DNA of 12,681 bases from Patescibacteria group bacterium (GTDB lineage Bacteria > Patescibacteria > UBA1384 > CAILIB01): contig JAJFBK010000011.1 in NCBI GenBank assembly GCA_020696955.1, forward strand, positions 1-12,681, written 5' to 3'. The notes under the pieces were generated by a model. It had not been told where the DNA came from and did no database searches. It worked only from the letters and a program-made list of their open reading frames with translations. Each line of letters begins with the position of its first letter. Within the stretch, counting starts at the first letter, position 1. Below, piece after piece: positions 5,764 to 12,505 of the stretch. The translations under genes were made by a program, and so were the position numbers.

Positions 5764-6966
5764 ATGCTCACAGAGAAAAAGAAATTGCCAAACAGCCGTT
5801 TGAAACTGACCATTACTGCTACCGCCGCTCAGTTCAAGCACGCTTTCGATCATGAACTCGAACATATTTCCAAAGACGTCTCCATGCCTGGGTTCCGACC
5901 CGGAAAGGCTCCTGCCCAGAAGGTGCTGGAGAAAGTCGGCCGCCAACGCGTAGAAGCCGGTGCCATTGACCATGCCATCTCCGACGCTTACTTCGAAGTG
6001 CTTCGTGAAGAAAAGATTACTCCTGTTCAAAATCCTTCGGTAGACGTTGAAAAGTACGAAGCGCCAAACGAAAACACAAAAGACGATGATGCCATCATTA
6101 CCTTTACGGCAGAAGTTGACGTATTGCCTGAGGTAAAAATTGACGGATACGAGAAGATCAAATTAAAAAAGAATGACGTTCCTGTGATTGAAGAAGAAGA
6201 GGTTCAGAAAGTAGTGGACTATCTTTTGAAGCAAAGGGCTACTCTCAAAGAAGTTCCAGCCGAGACCGAGCTGAAAAATGAGATGTGGGCCGACCTGGCT
6301 TATGAAGGTTCAGTTGACGGCGTAAGCCGAGAAGACATGAAGAACGAGCGTCATCCTTTGGTAATCGGTGAGGGCAGCTTGATTCCAGGATTCGAAGAGC
6401 AGATTCTCGGTATGAAGACCGGCGAAGAGCGCACTATCGAAGTGACTTTCCCAAAGGATTACCACGCTTCTGAACTAGCCGGAAAAAAGGCCAAGTTCGA
6501 AGTGAAGGTGAATGAGATGAAAGAAGTGAGCTTGCCGGCTACTGATGAAAAGTTTGCTGAAGAATACGGCCATCCTACCTTCGAGAAATTGAAAGAGGCC
6601 ATTCGTGAGAACCTGCATCAGGAAAAAGAGCAGGAGAGCAAGCAGAAAATCGAGCAGGACGTGGTTGAGGAACTAATGAAAATTGCCAAGTTCGAGACTC
6701 CGCAGTCACTTGTCGAGCAAGAACTAAATCGAATGTTCAAGGAATCACAGGATCGCTTAGTGGGCATGAATTTTAACTGGGAAACGTATTTGGCCCAGGT
6801 AAAAAAGACGGCTGAAGAGGTGAAAGAGGAGATGCGGCCACAGGCTGAAAAGAACGTGCGCATTGGAATCGCCCTTGGAAAAGTTATTGAATCAGAAGGT
6901 ATCAAGGATGACGGAGAGGCCGGAAAGAAGGCCCTCGAGCTCCTCATTCAGCGAGCCACTGCCTAG
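5764..6966 (+). CDS. tig: Trigger factor, ribosome-associated chaperone
   Basis: Trigger factor binds nascent chains at the ribosome exit tunnel. The N-terminal ribosome-binding domain carries the signature GFRPGKAP (43-50), which docks on ribosomal protein L23. A FKBP-like prolyl isomerase domain covers about 165-252 (PLVIGEGSLIPGFEEQILGM and then VTFPKDYHASELAGKKAKFEV). The C-terminal helical chaperone arms run from about 255 to 400 and are rich in Glu and Lys. At 400 aa it is a little shorter than the usual 430. ATG 5764 has no Shine-Dalgarno site, and the bases before it are CCTCCCCTCTTGTT. It lies upstream of clpP, as tig often does in bacteria, but here the two are separated by a terminator and a promoter. 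Confidence 0.94.
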   Translation: MLTEKKKLPNSRLKLTITATAAQFKHAFDHELEHISKDVSMPGFRPGKAPAQKVLEKVGRQRVEAGAIDHAISDAYFEVLREEKITPVQNPSVDVEKYEAPNENTKDDDAIITFTAEVDVLPEVKIDGYEKIKLKKNDVPVIEEEEVQKVVDYLLKQRATLKEVPAETELKNEMWADLAYEGSVDGVSREDMKNERHPLVIGEGSLIPGFEEQILGMKTGEERTIEVTFPKDYHASELAGKKAKFEVKVNEMKEVSLPATDEKFAEEYGHPTFEKLKEAIRENLHQEKEQESKQKIEQDVVEELMKIAKFETPQSLVEQELNRMFKESQDRLVGMNFNWETYLAQVKKTAEEVKEEMRPQAEKNVRIGIALGKVIESEGIKDDGEAGKKALELLIQRATA

Positions 6967-6969
6967 ATC

Positions 6970-6998
6970 AAAAGCCCGGATTTCTCCCGGGCTTTTTT
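6970..6998 (+). terminator. Intrinsic terminator after tig
   Basis: AAAAGCCCGG (6970-6979) and CCGGGCTTTT (6987-6996) pair perfectly over 10 bp, followed by further T. The stem is the same as in the terminator at 647-674. Confidence 0.92.
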
Positions 6999-7010
6999 GT
7001 CTCAACCGCC

Positions 7011-7039
7011 TTGACTTAATGTAAAGTATACTTTACATT
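7011..7039 (+). promoter_or_regulatory. Putative clpP promoter
   Basis: TTGACT (7011-7016), a 17-nt spacer, and TACATT (7034-7039). The spacer is made almost wholly of the palindrome at 7014-7043. Closer alternatives are TATATT (7049-7054) and TCTAAT (7054-7059), which would give a very short or absent leader before ATG 7067. Confidence 0.45.
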
Positions 7040-7043
7040 AAGT
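7014..7043. promoter_or_regulatory. 30-bp perfect palindrome, probable operator of clpP
   Basis: The half-site ACTTAATGTAAAGTA (7014-7028) is followed directly by its exact reverse complement (7029-7043) with no spacer. It lies between and over the best -35 and -10 elements. Because it is not followed by a T tract and centres on a promoter, a dimeric repressor or activator site is more likely than a terminator. The regulator is not identifiable from this window. Confidence 0.7.
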
Positions 7044-7066
7044 TCACATATATTCTAATATTTTTT

Positions 7067-7651
7067 ATGGCTTATTTGATTCCAACCGTTTTGGAAAAGT
7101 CTCAGTTCGGCGAGCGTGCCTATGACATTTATTCACGTCTTCTCCGTGACCGAATTATCTTCTTGGGCGGTCCGATTGACGACGACGTTGCCAACCTTAT
7201 CAATGCCCAGCTTTTGTTCTTGGAATCTGAAGATCCTAAAAAGGATATTCAGCTTTACATCAACAGTCCAGGAGGCTCCGTTTATGCGGGCCTTGCCATT
7301 CTGGATACCATGAATCATATAAAGCCGGCAGTATCTACCATTTGCGTAGGTCTGGCCGCCAGCATGGCCGCTGTGCTTTTGGCTGCTGGTGAAAAAGGCA
7401 AGCGCACATCGCTGCCAAACTCCCGTGTGATGATCCACCAGGTACTGGGAGGGGCCGAGGGGCAGGCTTCAGACATAAAGATCCAGGCAGAGGAAATCTT
7501 GCGTCTTAAAGAGACGCTCAACAAGATCTTGGCAGATACCACTGGCCAGCCATATGAAAAAGTAGACCGTGATACCGACAGAGACTATTACCTGACTGCC
7601 GAACAGGCTAAAGAGTACGGTTTGATTGACAAGGTCATCACCCGGTCATAA
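7067..7651 (+). CDS. clpP: ATP-dependent Clp protease proteolytic subunit
   Basis: ClpP forms the tetradecameric serine protease chamber fed by ClpX or ClpA/C. At 194 aa it has the family length, and the catalytic triad is complete: Ser99 in GLAASMAA, His124 in VMIHQ and Asp173 in DRDYYL. The oxyanion-hole segment [13 protein letters not shown] (66-78) is also present. The start [26 protein letters not shown] fits other ClpP proteins (residues 1-26), so the processed propeptide is very short or absent. ATG 7067 follows ATATTTTTT without a Shine-Dalgarno site. A 30-bp palindrome upstream suggests specific control. No terminator separates it from the prepilin gene, which starts 34 nt later. Confidence 0.96.
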   Translation: MAYLIPTVLEKSQFGERAYDIYSRLLRDRIIFLGGPIDDDVANLINAQLLFLESEDPKKDIQLYINSPGGSVYAGLAILDTMNHIKPAVSTICVGLAASMAAVLLAAGEKGKRTSLPNSRVMIHQVLGGAEGQASDIKIQAEEILRLKETLNKILADTTGQPYEKVDRDTDRDYYLTAEQAKEYGLIDKVITRS

Positions 7652-7685
7652 ACTAGAGCTATCTATTACTGAACGCTCAGTTCAC

Positions 7686-8324
7686 ATGGTACAGATTCAA
7701 AGGAGGGGAAGCGCCTTTTCGTTAGTCGAACTCTTGGTCGCCATTGCCATTATCGGCATTTTGGCGACTTTGGCGTTGATAAGCTTCGATAACGCCAGGC
7801 GTAATTCCAGGGATGGTCGCCGTCAGACTGACATTAAAGAGTACTCAGGCGCCATTACCAAGCGGAGTATCACCAAGGGTGATTACAAGGTTGGCACTGC
7901 CAATAACAACACCGGGTACGGCCGAATAAACAAGGGCACGACTACCATTGCTTCGATTTTGCTCAGTGAGGGGTACACCTCGACCATTGCCAAAGATCCC
8001 GGGTTTCGAAACGGAACTGATAATGATCCTGACTATGTCCTCATTGTCTGCACTTCCGGAGCGGGGTGGCCACTGGCTGATGGTACCAAAAAGGCCGATC
8101 AGTTCGCTGTCTGGGGAAGGCTTGAGCGTGAGGGATCGCAGGTAGAGCGTGACAATGCCGGCAATGCCTGCGGCGGGTGGAATACCGGCGGGACTTACCC
8201 TTCCGCAGCCTATGATTACCCAGCTAGTGCCAAGAGCACCGCAACCTTTCCTCAAGGGAAGATATCGACCAGTCCAATCGAGCGTTCAAAGTACTACGTA
8301 TCTGGGAGTGGCCGGATCAAGTAA
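7686..8324 (+). CDS. Type IV pilin-like protein (prepilin), 212 aa
   Basis: The start ATG 7686 gives a short class III signal, MVQIQRRGSA, followed by FSLVELLVAIAIIGILATLA. Prepilin peptidase should cut between Ala10 and Phe11; Glu at +5 is present, while the -1 residue is Ala instead of the usual Gly. The hydrophobic helix leads into NARRNSRDGRRQTDIKEY, typical of CPR pseudopilins, then a globular part with two cysteines (VCTSG and NACGGW) that could form a disulfide. Such proteins build type IV pili or related machines for attachment or DNA uptake, but one gene cannot say which. No other pilus genes are here. It has no Shine-Dalgarno site before the ATG, although a perfect one lies inside codons 5-8. 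Probably co-transcribed with clpP. Confidence 0.85.
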   Translation: MVQIQRRGSAFSLVELLVAIAIIGILATLALISFDNARRNSRDGRRQTDIKEYSGAITKRSITKGDYKVGTANNNTGYGRINKGTTTIASILLSEGYTSTIAKDPGFRNGTDNDPDYVLIVCTSGAGWPLADGTKKADQFAVWGRLEREGSQVERDNAGNACGGWNTGGTYPSAAYDYPASAKSTATFPQGKISTSPIERSKYYVSGSGRIK

Positions 8325-8337
8325 AAGATCAAATTAT

Positions 8338-8383
8338 CAGGTTAATAAACCTGTAGAGAAAGGGGAAATCCAGACACCTCTGG
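8338..8383 (+). other. Two hairpins after the prepilin gene
   Basis: CAGGTT-AATA-AACCTG (8338-8353) and CCAGA-CACC-TCTGG (8370-8383) are short perfect stems without T tracts. They may stabilise the 3' end of the clpP-pilin transcript. They lie in the 345-nt gap between the prepilin and 16S. Confidence 0.4.
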
Positions 8384-8390
8384 AAAACCC

Positions 8391-8419
8391 TTGACACTAA
8401 AAACGATATCTTGTATTGT
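8391..8419 (+). promoter_or_regulatory. Strong promoter for 16S rRNA
   Basis: Consensus TTGACA (8391-8396), a 17-nt spacer, and TATTGT (8414-8419). Predicted transcription start is about 8426, some 245 nt before the mature 16S end. It is the best -35 in this gap and the only strong promoter I can find for the rRNA. Confidence 0.7.
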
Positions 8420-8425
8420 AGCTTT

Positions 8426-8466
8426 GTTATCGAGATTGATCGGTACCGATAAGTACCGGTTTTTTC
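8426..8466 (+). terminator. Terminator-like hairpin in the 16S leader, possible attenuator
   Basis: CGGTAC (8441-8446) pairs with GTACCG (8453-8458), extended by AT/GT, followed by six T to 8465. The loop is CGATAA (8447-8452). The first bases of the predicted transcript, TTATCG (8427-8432), are the exact complement of that loop, giving a competing or kissing pairing. It may instead simply end the clpP-pilin transcript. Confidence 0.6.
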
Positions 8467-8495
8467 TTGCATAACTCCCGAAACTTAATAACTTG

Positions 8496-8532
8496 CGCGT
8501 ATCTCTTTCATACCCATGAAAGATACATACGC
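8496..8532 (+). other. Hairpin in the 16S leader
   Basis: GCGTAT (near 8497-8502) pairs with ATACGC (8527-8532), with an inner stem CTTTCAT/ATGAAAG and a bulge. It lies just before the processing stalk. Confidence 0.45.
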
Positions 8533-8581
8533 ACTGACAACAAGTAGATAGTACAAAGTACTTTGAATGTTGCAGTGAACC
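8531..8581 (+). other. 5' half of the 16S processing stalk
   Basis: ATGTTGCAGTGAACC (8567-8581) pairs with GGTTCGCTGCAACAT (10225-10239) over 15 bp with one G-U. An outer part continues: GTAGA (8544-8548) with TCTAC (10257-10261), and GCACTGACA (8531-8539) with TGTCAG plus TGC at 10262-10271, with small bulges. Such stalks enclosing the 16S are RNase III substrates in well-studied bacteria. Confidence 0.75.
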
Positions 8582-8630
8582 TCAATTTTTTTGAATTTAA
8601 AACTAGTGGAGTGAAATGCTTCACATGAAA

Positions 8631-8659
8631 AACTTGTAGCGAGCCAATTGCTACGAGTT
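8631..8659 (+). other. Hairpin directly before mature 16S
   Basis: AACTTGTAGC (8631-8640) and GCTACGAGTT (8650-8659) form a 10-bp stem with one G-U and a 9-nt loop. A weaker stem precedes it at 8608-8625 (GTGGAG/CTTCAC). Confidence 0.5.
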
Positions 8660-8669
8660 CTCAACCAAT

Positions 8670-10142
<1,473 letters not shown>

Positions 10143-10151
10143 TAAGGACAT

Positions 10152-10222
10152 ATTATCGGTTGGGGATGCGAAAGCATCACTCAATACTCCGATAATTAGG
10201 TCGGTCGCATAAACTTATGCGA
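10152..10222 (+). other. Structured 16S trailer
   Basis: ATTATCGG (10152-10159) pairs with CCGATAAT (10189-10196). Inside is GATGC-GAAA-GCATC (10165-10178), a GNRA-capped hairpin. A further stem, TCGCATAA/TTATGCGA, spans about 10205-10222. I see no gene in 10143-10404. Confidence 0.55.
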
Positions 10223-10224
10223 TG

Positions 10225-10271
10225 GGTTCGCTGCAACATCCAGCGTATTTTAGAACTCTACTGTCAGATGC
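10225..10271 (+). other. 3' half of the 16S processing stalk
   Basis: Complementary to the leader at 8531-8581: a 15-bp inner helix (10225-10239) and a bulged outer helix (10257-10271). Its position before the terminator shows that the leader and trailer belong to one 16S-only transcript. Confidence 0.75.
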
Positions 10272-10282
10272 AAGTGCAAGGG

Positions 10283-10304
10283 CTCTCCGAAAGGAGAGTT
10301 TTTT
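10283..10304 (+). terminator. Intrinsic terminator of the 16S transcript
   Basis: CTCTCC (10283-10288), a GAAA tetraloop, GGAGAG (10293-10298) and six T. It ends the transcript 141 nt after the 16S gene, leaving no room for 23S rRNA. Confidence 0.92.
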
Positions 10305-10318
10305 GTGTGGCAAAAATG

Positions 10319-10347
10319 TTGATTAAATATTAAATCTCGGCTATAAC
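10319..10347 (+). promoter_or_regulatory. Promoter for the two-gene ORFan operon
   Basis: TTGATT (10319-10324), a 17-nt spacer, TATAAC (10342-10347), immediately after the 16S terminator. The -10 is the same as proposed for tig and for the 5091 gene. Predicted start about 10354. Confidence 0.7.
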
Positions 10348-10404
10348 AAGGTCAGATACAGAGTTTTTCAAGCTGTATTTGAAAATTCGGTTGTGGAGGG
10401 TGTC

Positions 10405-10758
10405 ATGTCACAGACCTGGCAAAATGAGTCATCATCGTTCAGCCAAGGATTCGATCATTCGTTTCACAGTGGATATGCACGGGAAATGTCTCATCGTCAA
10501 AAAGAACCGCGAGTACTTGGTTCAGAAGTACTTCATTTTGGGGGTAGGAAATGGGAAATGGAGCAATCGGTCCCAGGGGTATACGCCCTCATGGCCCAGG
10601 CGCTCCCACAGGAAAAGTTTCGCATTATTCAAACTGGGACGGGTCTCGTCCTGAAGGTGGCCTATCAATATCTCAGGTACTTTTCGGAAAGGGTCAAAGA
10701 GGTTTTGACTAGGGCGATTGGGGGTCATACCCTTGTTGTAAGTGAACTTGTCGGGTAA
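10405..10758 (+). CDS. Hypothetical protein, 117 aa
   Basis: I do not recognise this protein. ATG 10405 follows GGAGGG (10395-10400); an in-frame GTG at 10393 lacks any such site. The first 40 residues are polar and Ser/His/Gln-rich (SQTWQNESSSFSQGFDHSF), probably flexible. The rest (about 41-117) may fold as an alpha/beta domain: VLHFGGRKWEMEQ, then PGVYALMAQALP, FRIIQTGTGLVLKVAYQYL and a final VVSELVG. There is no signal peptide or membrane helix. Its TAA overlaps an ATG (TAATG), and the next gene begins 26 nt on, so the two are probably co-expressed. Confidence 0.65.
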   Translation: MSQTWQNESSSFSQGFDHSFHSGYAREMSHRQKEPRVLGSEVLHFGGRKWEMEQSVPGVYALMAQALPQEKFRIIQTGTGLVLKVAYQYLRYFSERVKEVLTRAIGGHTLVVSELVG

Positions 10759-10784
10759 TGCTGTTTAGAAGGAGCGAAGAGTTT

Positions 10785-11240
10785 ATGGTACAAATGCCGA
10801 CGATGCGTGGACGTCAGCCAGTGTCCTTCCGTAACAGGGCCAATTGTTCCGAGAGTCTCGATATGACTCTGGCGGTCTCTGGGAAAAGTGTAACGGTTCC
10901 CAAGACCCTGAAGGGAGCAAAGGAGGCCGTAAGAAGCCTTTCTTGTGAACTCTATGGCGGGGAGTCATATGGTGTCAAGGTCAGGTTGGATAGAAAGGAC
11001 GGTAATCATGCCGTTCTGTGGGTGCCAGATTCTCATACTGGAAAATGGCAATCGATAACGGCCAGCCTGGCAAATGCCATGGACATTGGTTTCGTGAAGG
11101 TGAAGCCGGTTTCTAAGATGACAGAAAGGAACCATCGCATTCACACCGGTTCGAAACCTCAGAGGCATAAGAACGCCTACGGTAGTCGCACTTCTTCCGC
11201 ATCGGGGAGCAGTAAAAAACGTTTTGAGCGCTATAAATAA
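10785..11240 (+). CDS. Hypothetical basic protein, 151 aa
   Basis: The function is unknown. I chose ATG 10785 because AAGGAG (10769-10774) lies 10 nt ahead. An in-frame ATG at 10758 overlaps the previous stop and would add nine residues. The core (about 20-105) looks like a beta-rich domain: LDMTLAVSGKSVTVPKTLKG, a helix AKEAVRSLSCELYG, then SYGVKVRLDRKDGNHAVLWV and WQSITASLANAMDIGFVKV. The last 40 residues are strongly basic and low in complexity (His, Lys, Arg, Ser), ending SSGSSKKRFERYK-like, which would suit binding to nucleic acid. It ends the operon that begins at 10405 and is followed by a strong terminator. Confidence 0.65.
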   Translation: MVQMPTMRGRQPVSFRNRANCSESLDMTLAVSGKSVTVPKTLKGAKEAVRSLSCELYGGESYGVKVRLDRKDGNHAVLWVPDSHTGKWQSITASLANAMDIGFVKVKPVSKMTERNHRIHTGSKPQRHKNAYGSRTSSASGSSKKRFERYK

Positions 11241-11244
11241 ATTT

Positions 11245-11277
11245 AAGGTCCCGGGATAATATCCCGGGACCTTTTTT
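11245..11277 (+). terminator. Intrinsic terminator of the ORFan operon
   Basis: AAGGTCCCGGGAT (11245-11257) and ATCCCGGGACCTT (11261-11273) pair perfectly over 13 bp with an AAT loop, followed by T. It is the strongest hairpin in the window. Confidence 0.95.
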
Positions 11278-11290
11278 CTTTTTCTAATGG

Positions 11291-11319
11291 TTTTCAACTT
11301 CTATTTTTTCTGGTAGAGT
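11291..11319 (+). promoter_or_regulatory. Putative tRNA-Ile promoter
   Basis: TTTTCA (11291-11296), 17 nt, and TAGAGT (11314-11319), preceded by TGG as an extended -10. Predicted start about 11326, 66 nt before the tRNA. Confidence 0.5.
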
Positions 11320-11344
11320 AAACAGGTAAAAAGTGAGGAAAATC

Positions 11345-11401
11345 GTGCGCTTTCACAGATTCGGCTTTGAAGAAGATGAAGAATTCCCTGGGGGCGATTA
11401 G
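11345..11401 (+). CDS. Possible 18-aa leader peptide running into tRNA-Ile
   Basis: GTG 11345 follows TGAGG (11334-11338), then 17 further codons read RFHRFGFEEDEEFPGGD and stop at TAG 11399-11401, inside the D-arm side of the tRNA gene. An in-frame GTG at 11333 would add four residues. It occupies most of the interval between the tRNA promoter and the tRNA. Length alone does not prove coding; the Shine-Dalgarno site and the Glu/Asp-rich reading are the only support. Confidence 0.25.
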   Translation: MRFHRFGFEEDEEFPGGD

Positions 11402-11468
11402 CTCAGGTGGTTAGAGCGCGTCACTGATAATGACGAGGTCGATGGTTCGAGTCCATCATCGCCCACCA
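11392..11468 (+). tRNA. tRNA-Ile (GAU)
   Basis: Acceptor arms GGGCGAT (11392-11398) and ATCGCCC (11458-11464) pair over 7 bp, with discriminator A11465 and encoded CCA (11466-11468). The D-arm reads AGCTCAGGTGGTTAGAGC. The anticodon stem CGTCA/TGACG holds the loop CTGATAA with anticodon GAT at 11426-11428, so it reads AUU/AUC as isoleucine. The T-arm has the usual TTCGAGT loop. It stands alone, not in the 16S spacer where tRNA-Ile often lies in other bacteria. Confidence 0.97.
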
Positions 11469-11502
11469 GGAAATTTTTTATCTCGCTAGAGTCGTACGGA
11501 AC

Positions 11503-11528
11503 AAAAAGCAGCCTTAGGGCTGTTTTTT
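11503..11528 (+). terminator. Intrinsic terminator after tRNA-Ile
   Basis: AAAAAGCAGCC (11503-11513), TTAG loop, GGCTGTTTTTT (11518-11528), with one G-U. Confidence 0.9.
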
Positions 11529-11541
11529 GTTTAAGCTATGA

Positions 11542-11570
11542 TTGACAGGCGGATATCTTTTCTTTACGAT
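11542..11570 (+). promoter_or_regulatory. Promoter of the sigma-factor gene
   Basis: TTGACA (11542-11547), 17 nt, TACGAT (11565-11570). An inverted repeat, GGATAT (11551-11556) and ATATCC (11571-11576), flanks the -10, with centres about 20 bp apart. Confidence 0.65.
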
Positions 11571-11614
11571 ATATCCACTCAGCAGCAGTGCTGTGAACTT
11601 TTATGGAGGCCGGT

Positions 11615-12409
11615 ATGGCTAAAAATCACTCTGGAAGCGTTGCTCATCGTCGGGCAGTCCTACAGGAATATCTTGCCAATCCGACTTCCTATACTGCCGG
11701 AGAGGTTTTGAAGGCAAATAGCGGATTGGTAAAGCAAGAGGTAGAAAGAAGGCAGGCTATAAGCGAGGGGGCTCTTTCTGTCGAGGATCTTTCCCAGGAA
11801 GGATTCATTGGAATGTGGAAAGCTTTAGAGCAGTTTGAGCCGGAGAGGGGGTTTCAATTTTCTACTTATGCTGTGTATAAAATTAAGCAGCGAATAGGCA
11901 GATACTTAGAGACCAACCATTCTTACTTCAGCTCGACTTCTCACGCCGGTGCGAAGGTCAACTCGATGGTCAAAGCCTACAAGGATTTTTTAATTCGTCA
12001 CGGCTATGAGCCCTCTGAAAAAGAATTAGCCGTCACCCTTAATTGGACCCCTGAACAGTTTAATGCCGCCTATACGCTTTTTCAGCTGCGACAAAACGTC
12101 TATTCCACTAATGAGTGCATAGGTGAAGAAGGGGAGTCTGATACTTTTCTAGAATCCTTAAAGGATGAGTCGGCTCTTGACTTGGATCTTTTGGTTGAAC
12201 AGCAAGACTTGGCAGATCAGATAATAAGAGTAATGCGCCTCGTGCTCAAGCCGCAAGAGTTCGATGTCCTGTTGAGACGATCTCAGGGTGAAACATTTTC
12301 CGGTATTGGCCGCCATAAAGGAGTGAGCCGTCAGGCTATCGAGCAGACATACAAAGCTGCGGTCAAAAAAGTACGAAAACATTTTGAAGGAGTGTCTTCG
12401 GTCAAGTAA
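11615..12409 (+). CDS. Sigma-70 family RNA polymerase sigma factor
   Basis: This 264-aa protein would direct RNA polymerase to promoters. Region 2 is clear at about 33-101: SVEDLSQEGFIGMWKALEQF, EPERGFQFSTYAVYKIKQRI. A region 3-like segment covers 112-155 (YEPSEKELAVTLNWTPEQF). An acidic linker runs from 168 to 197, and region 4 from about 200 to 257 carries the helix-turn-helix FSGIGRHKGVSRQAIEQTYK. No region 1.1 is present, so it is smaller than a primary RpoD and fits a group 3-type alternative factor; its regulon is not known. The start is ATG 11615, 5 nt after GGAGG (11605-11609); ATG 11603 is in frame but overlaps that site. The N-terminal 30 residues are basic and of unknown role. No anti-sigma gene is visible nearby. 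Confidence 0.85.
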   Translation: MAKNHSGSVAHRRAVLQEYLANPTSYTAGEVLKANSGLVKQEVERRQAISEGALSVEDLSQEGFIGMWKALEQFEPERGFQFSTYAVYKIKQRIGRYLETNHSYFSSTSHAGAKVNSMVKAYKDFLIRHGYEPSEKELAVTLNWTPEQFNAAYTLFQLRQNVYSTNECIGEEGESDTFLESLKDESALDLDLLVEQQDLADQIIRVMRLVLKPQEFDVLLRRSQGETFSGIGRHKGVSRQAIEQTYKAAVKKVRKHFEGVSSVK

Positions 12410-12413
12410 ATTT

Positions 12414-12443
12414 AAAAAACCGCTTAGTAATAAGCGGTTTTTT
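12414..12443. terminator. Terminator after the sigma-factor gene
   Basis: AAAAAACCGCTTA (12414-12426), GTAA loop, TAAGCGGTTTTTT (12431-12443): a perfect 13-bp stem, symmetrical enough to work in both directions. Confidence 0.93.
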
Positions 12444-12465
12444 CATGCAAAAGTCATGGGTAATT

Positions 12466-12498
12466 AAAAAGCACTGCCTGTATGAGGCGGGGCTTTTT
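12466..12498 (-). terminator. Terminator of the minus-strand kinase gene
   Basis: AAAAAGC (12466-12472) with GCTTTTT (12492-12498) and GCCT (12476-12479) with AGGC (12485-12488) form a nearly continuous stem with one mismatch. On the minus strand it ends in five T, just downstream of the kinase stop. Confidence 0.75.
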
Positions 12499-12505
12499 GG
12501 ATGTG

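Noticed and set aside
7626..7685. Longer prepilin frame starting inside clpP
   Set aside because: It would put 20 extra polar residues before a leader that already has normal prepilin form from ATG 7686.
7845..8255. 136-codon minus-strand frame opposite the prepilin
   Set aside because: No start signals, and the plus frame is a recognisable prepilin.
8516..8551. 11-codon ATG frame in the 16S leader
   Set aside because: No ribosome site, very short, and the bases are explained by leader hairpins and the processing stalk.
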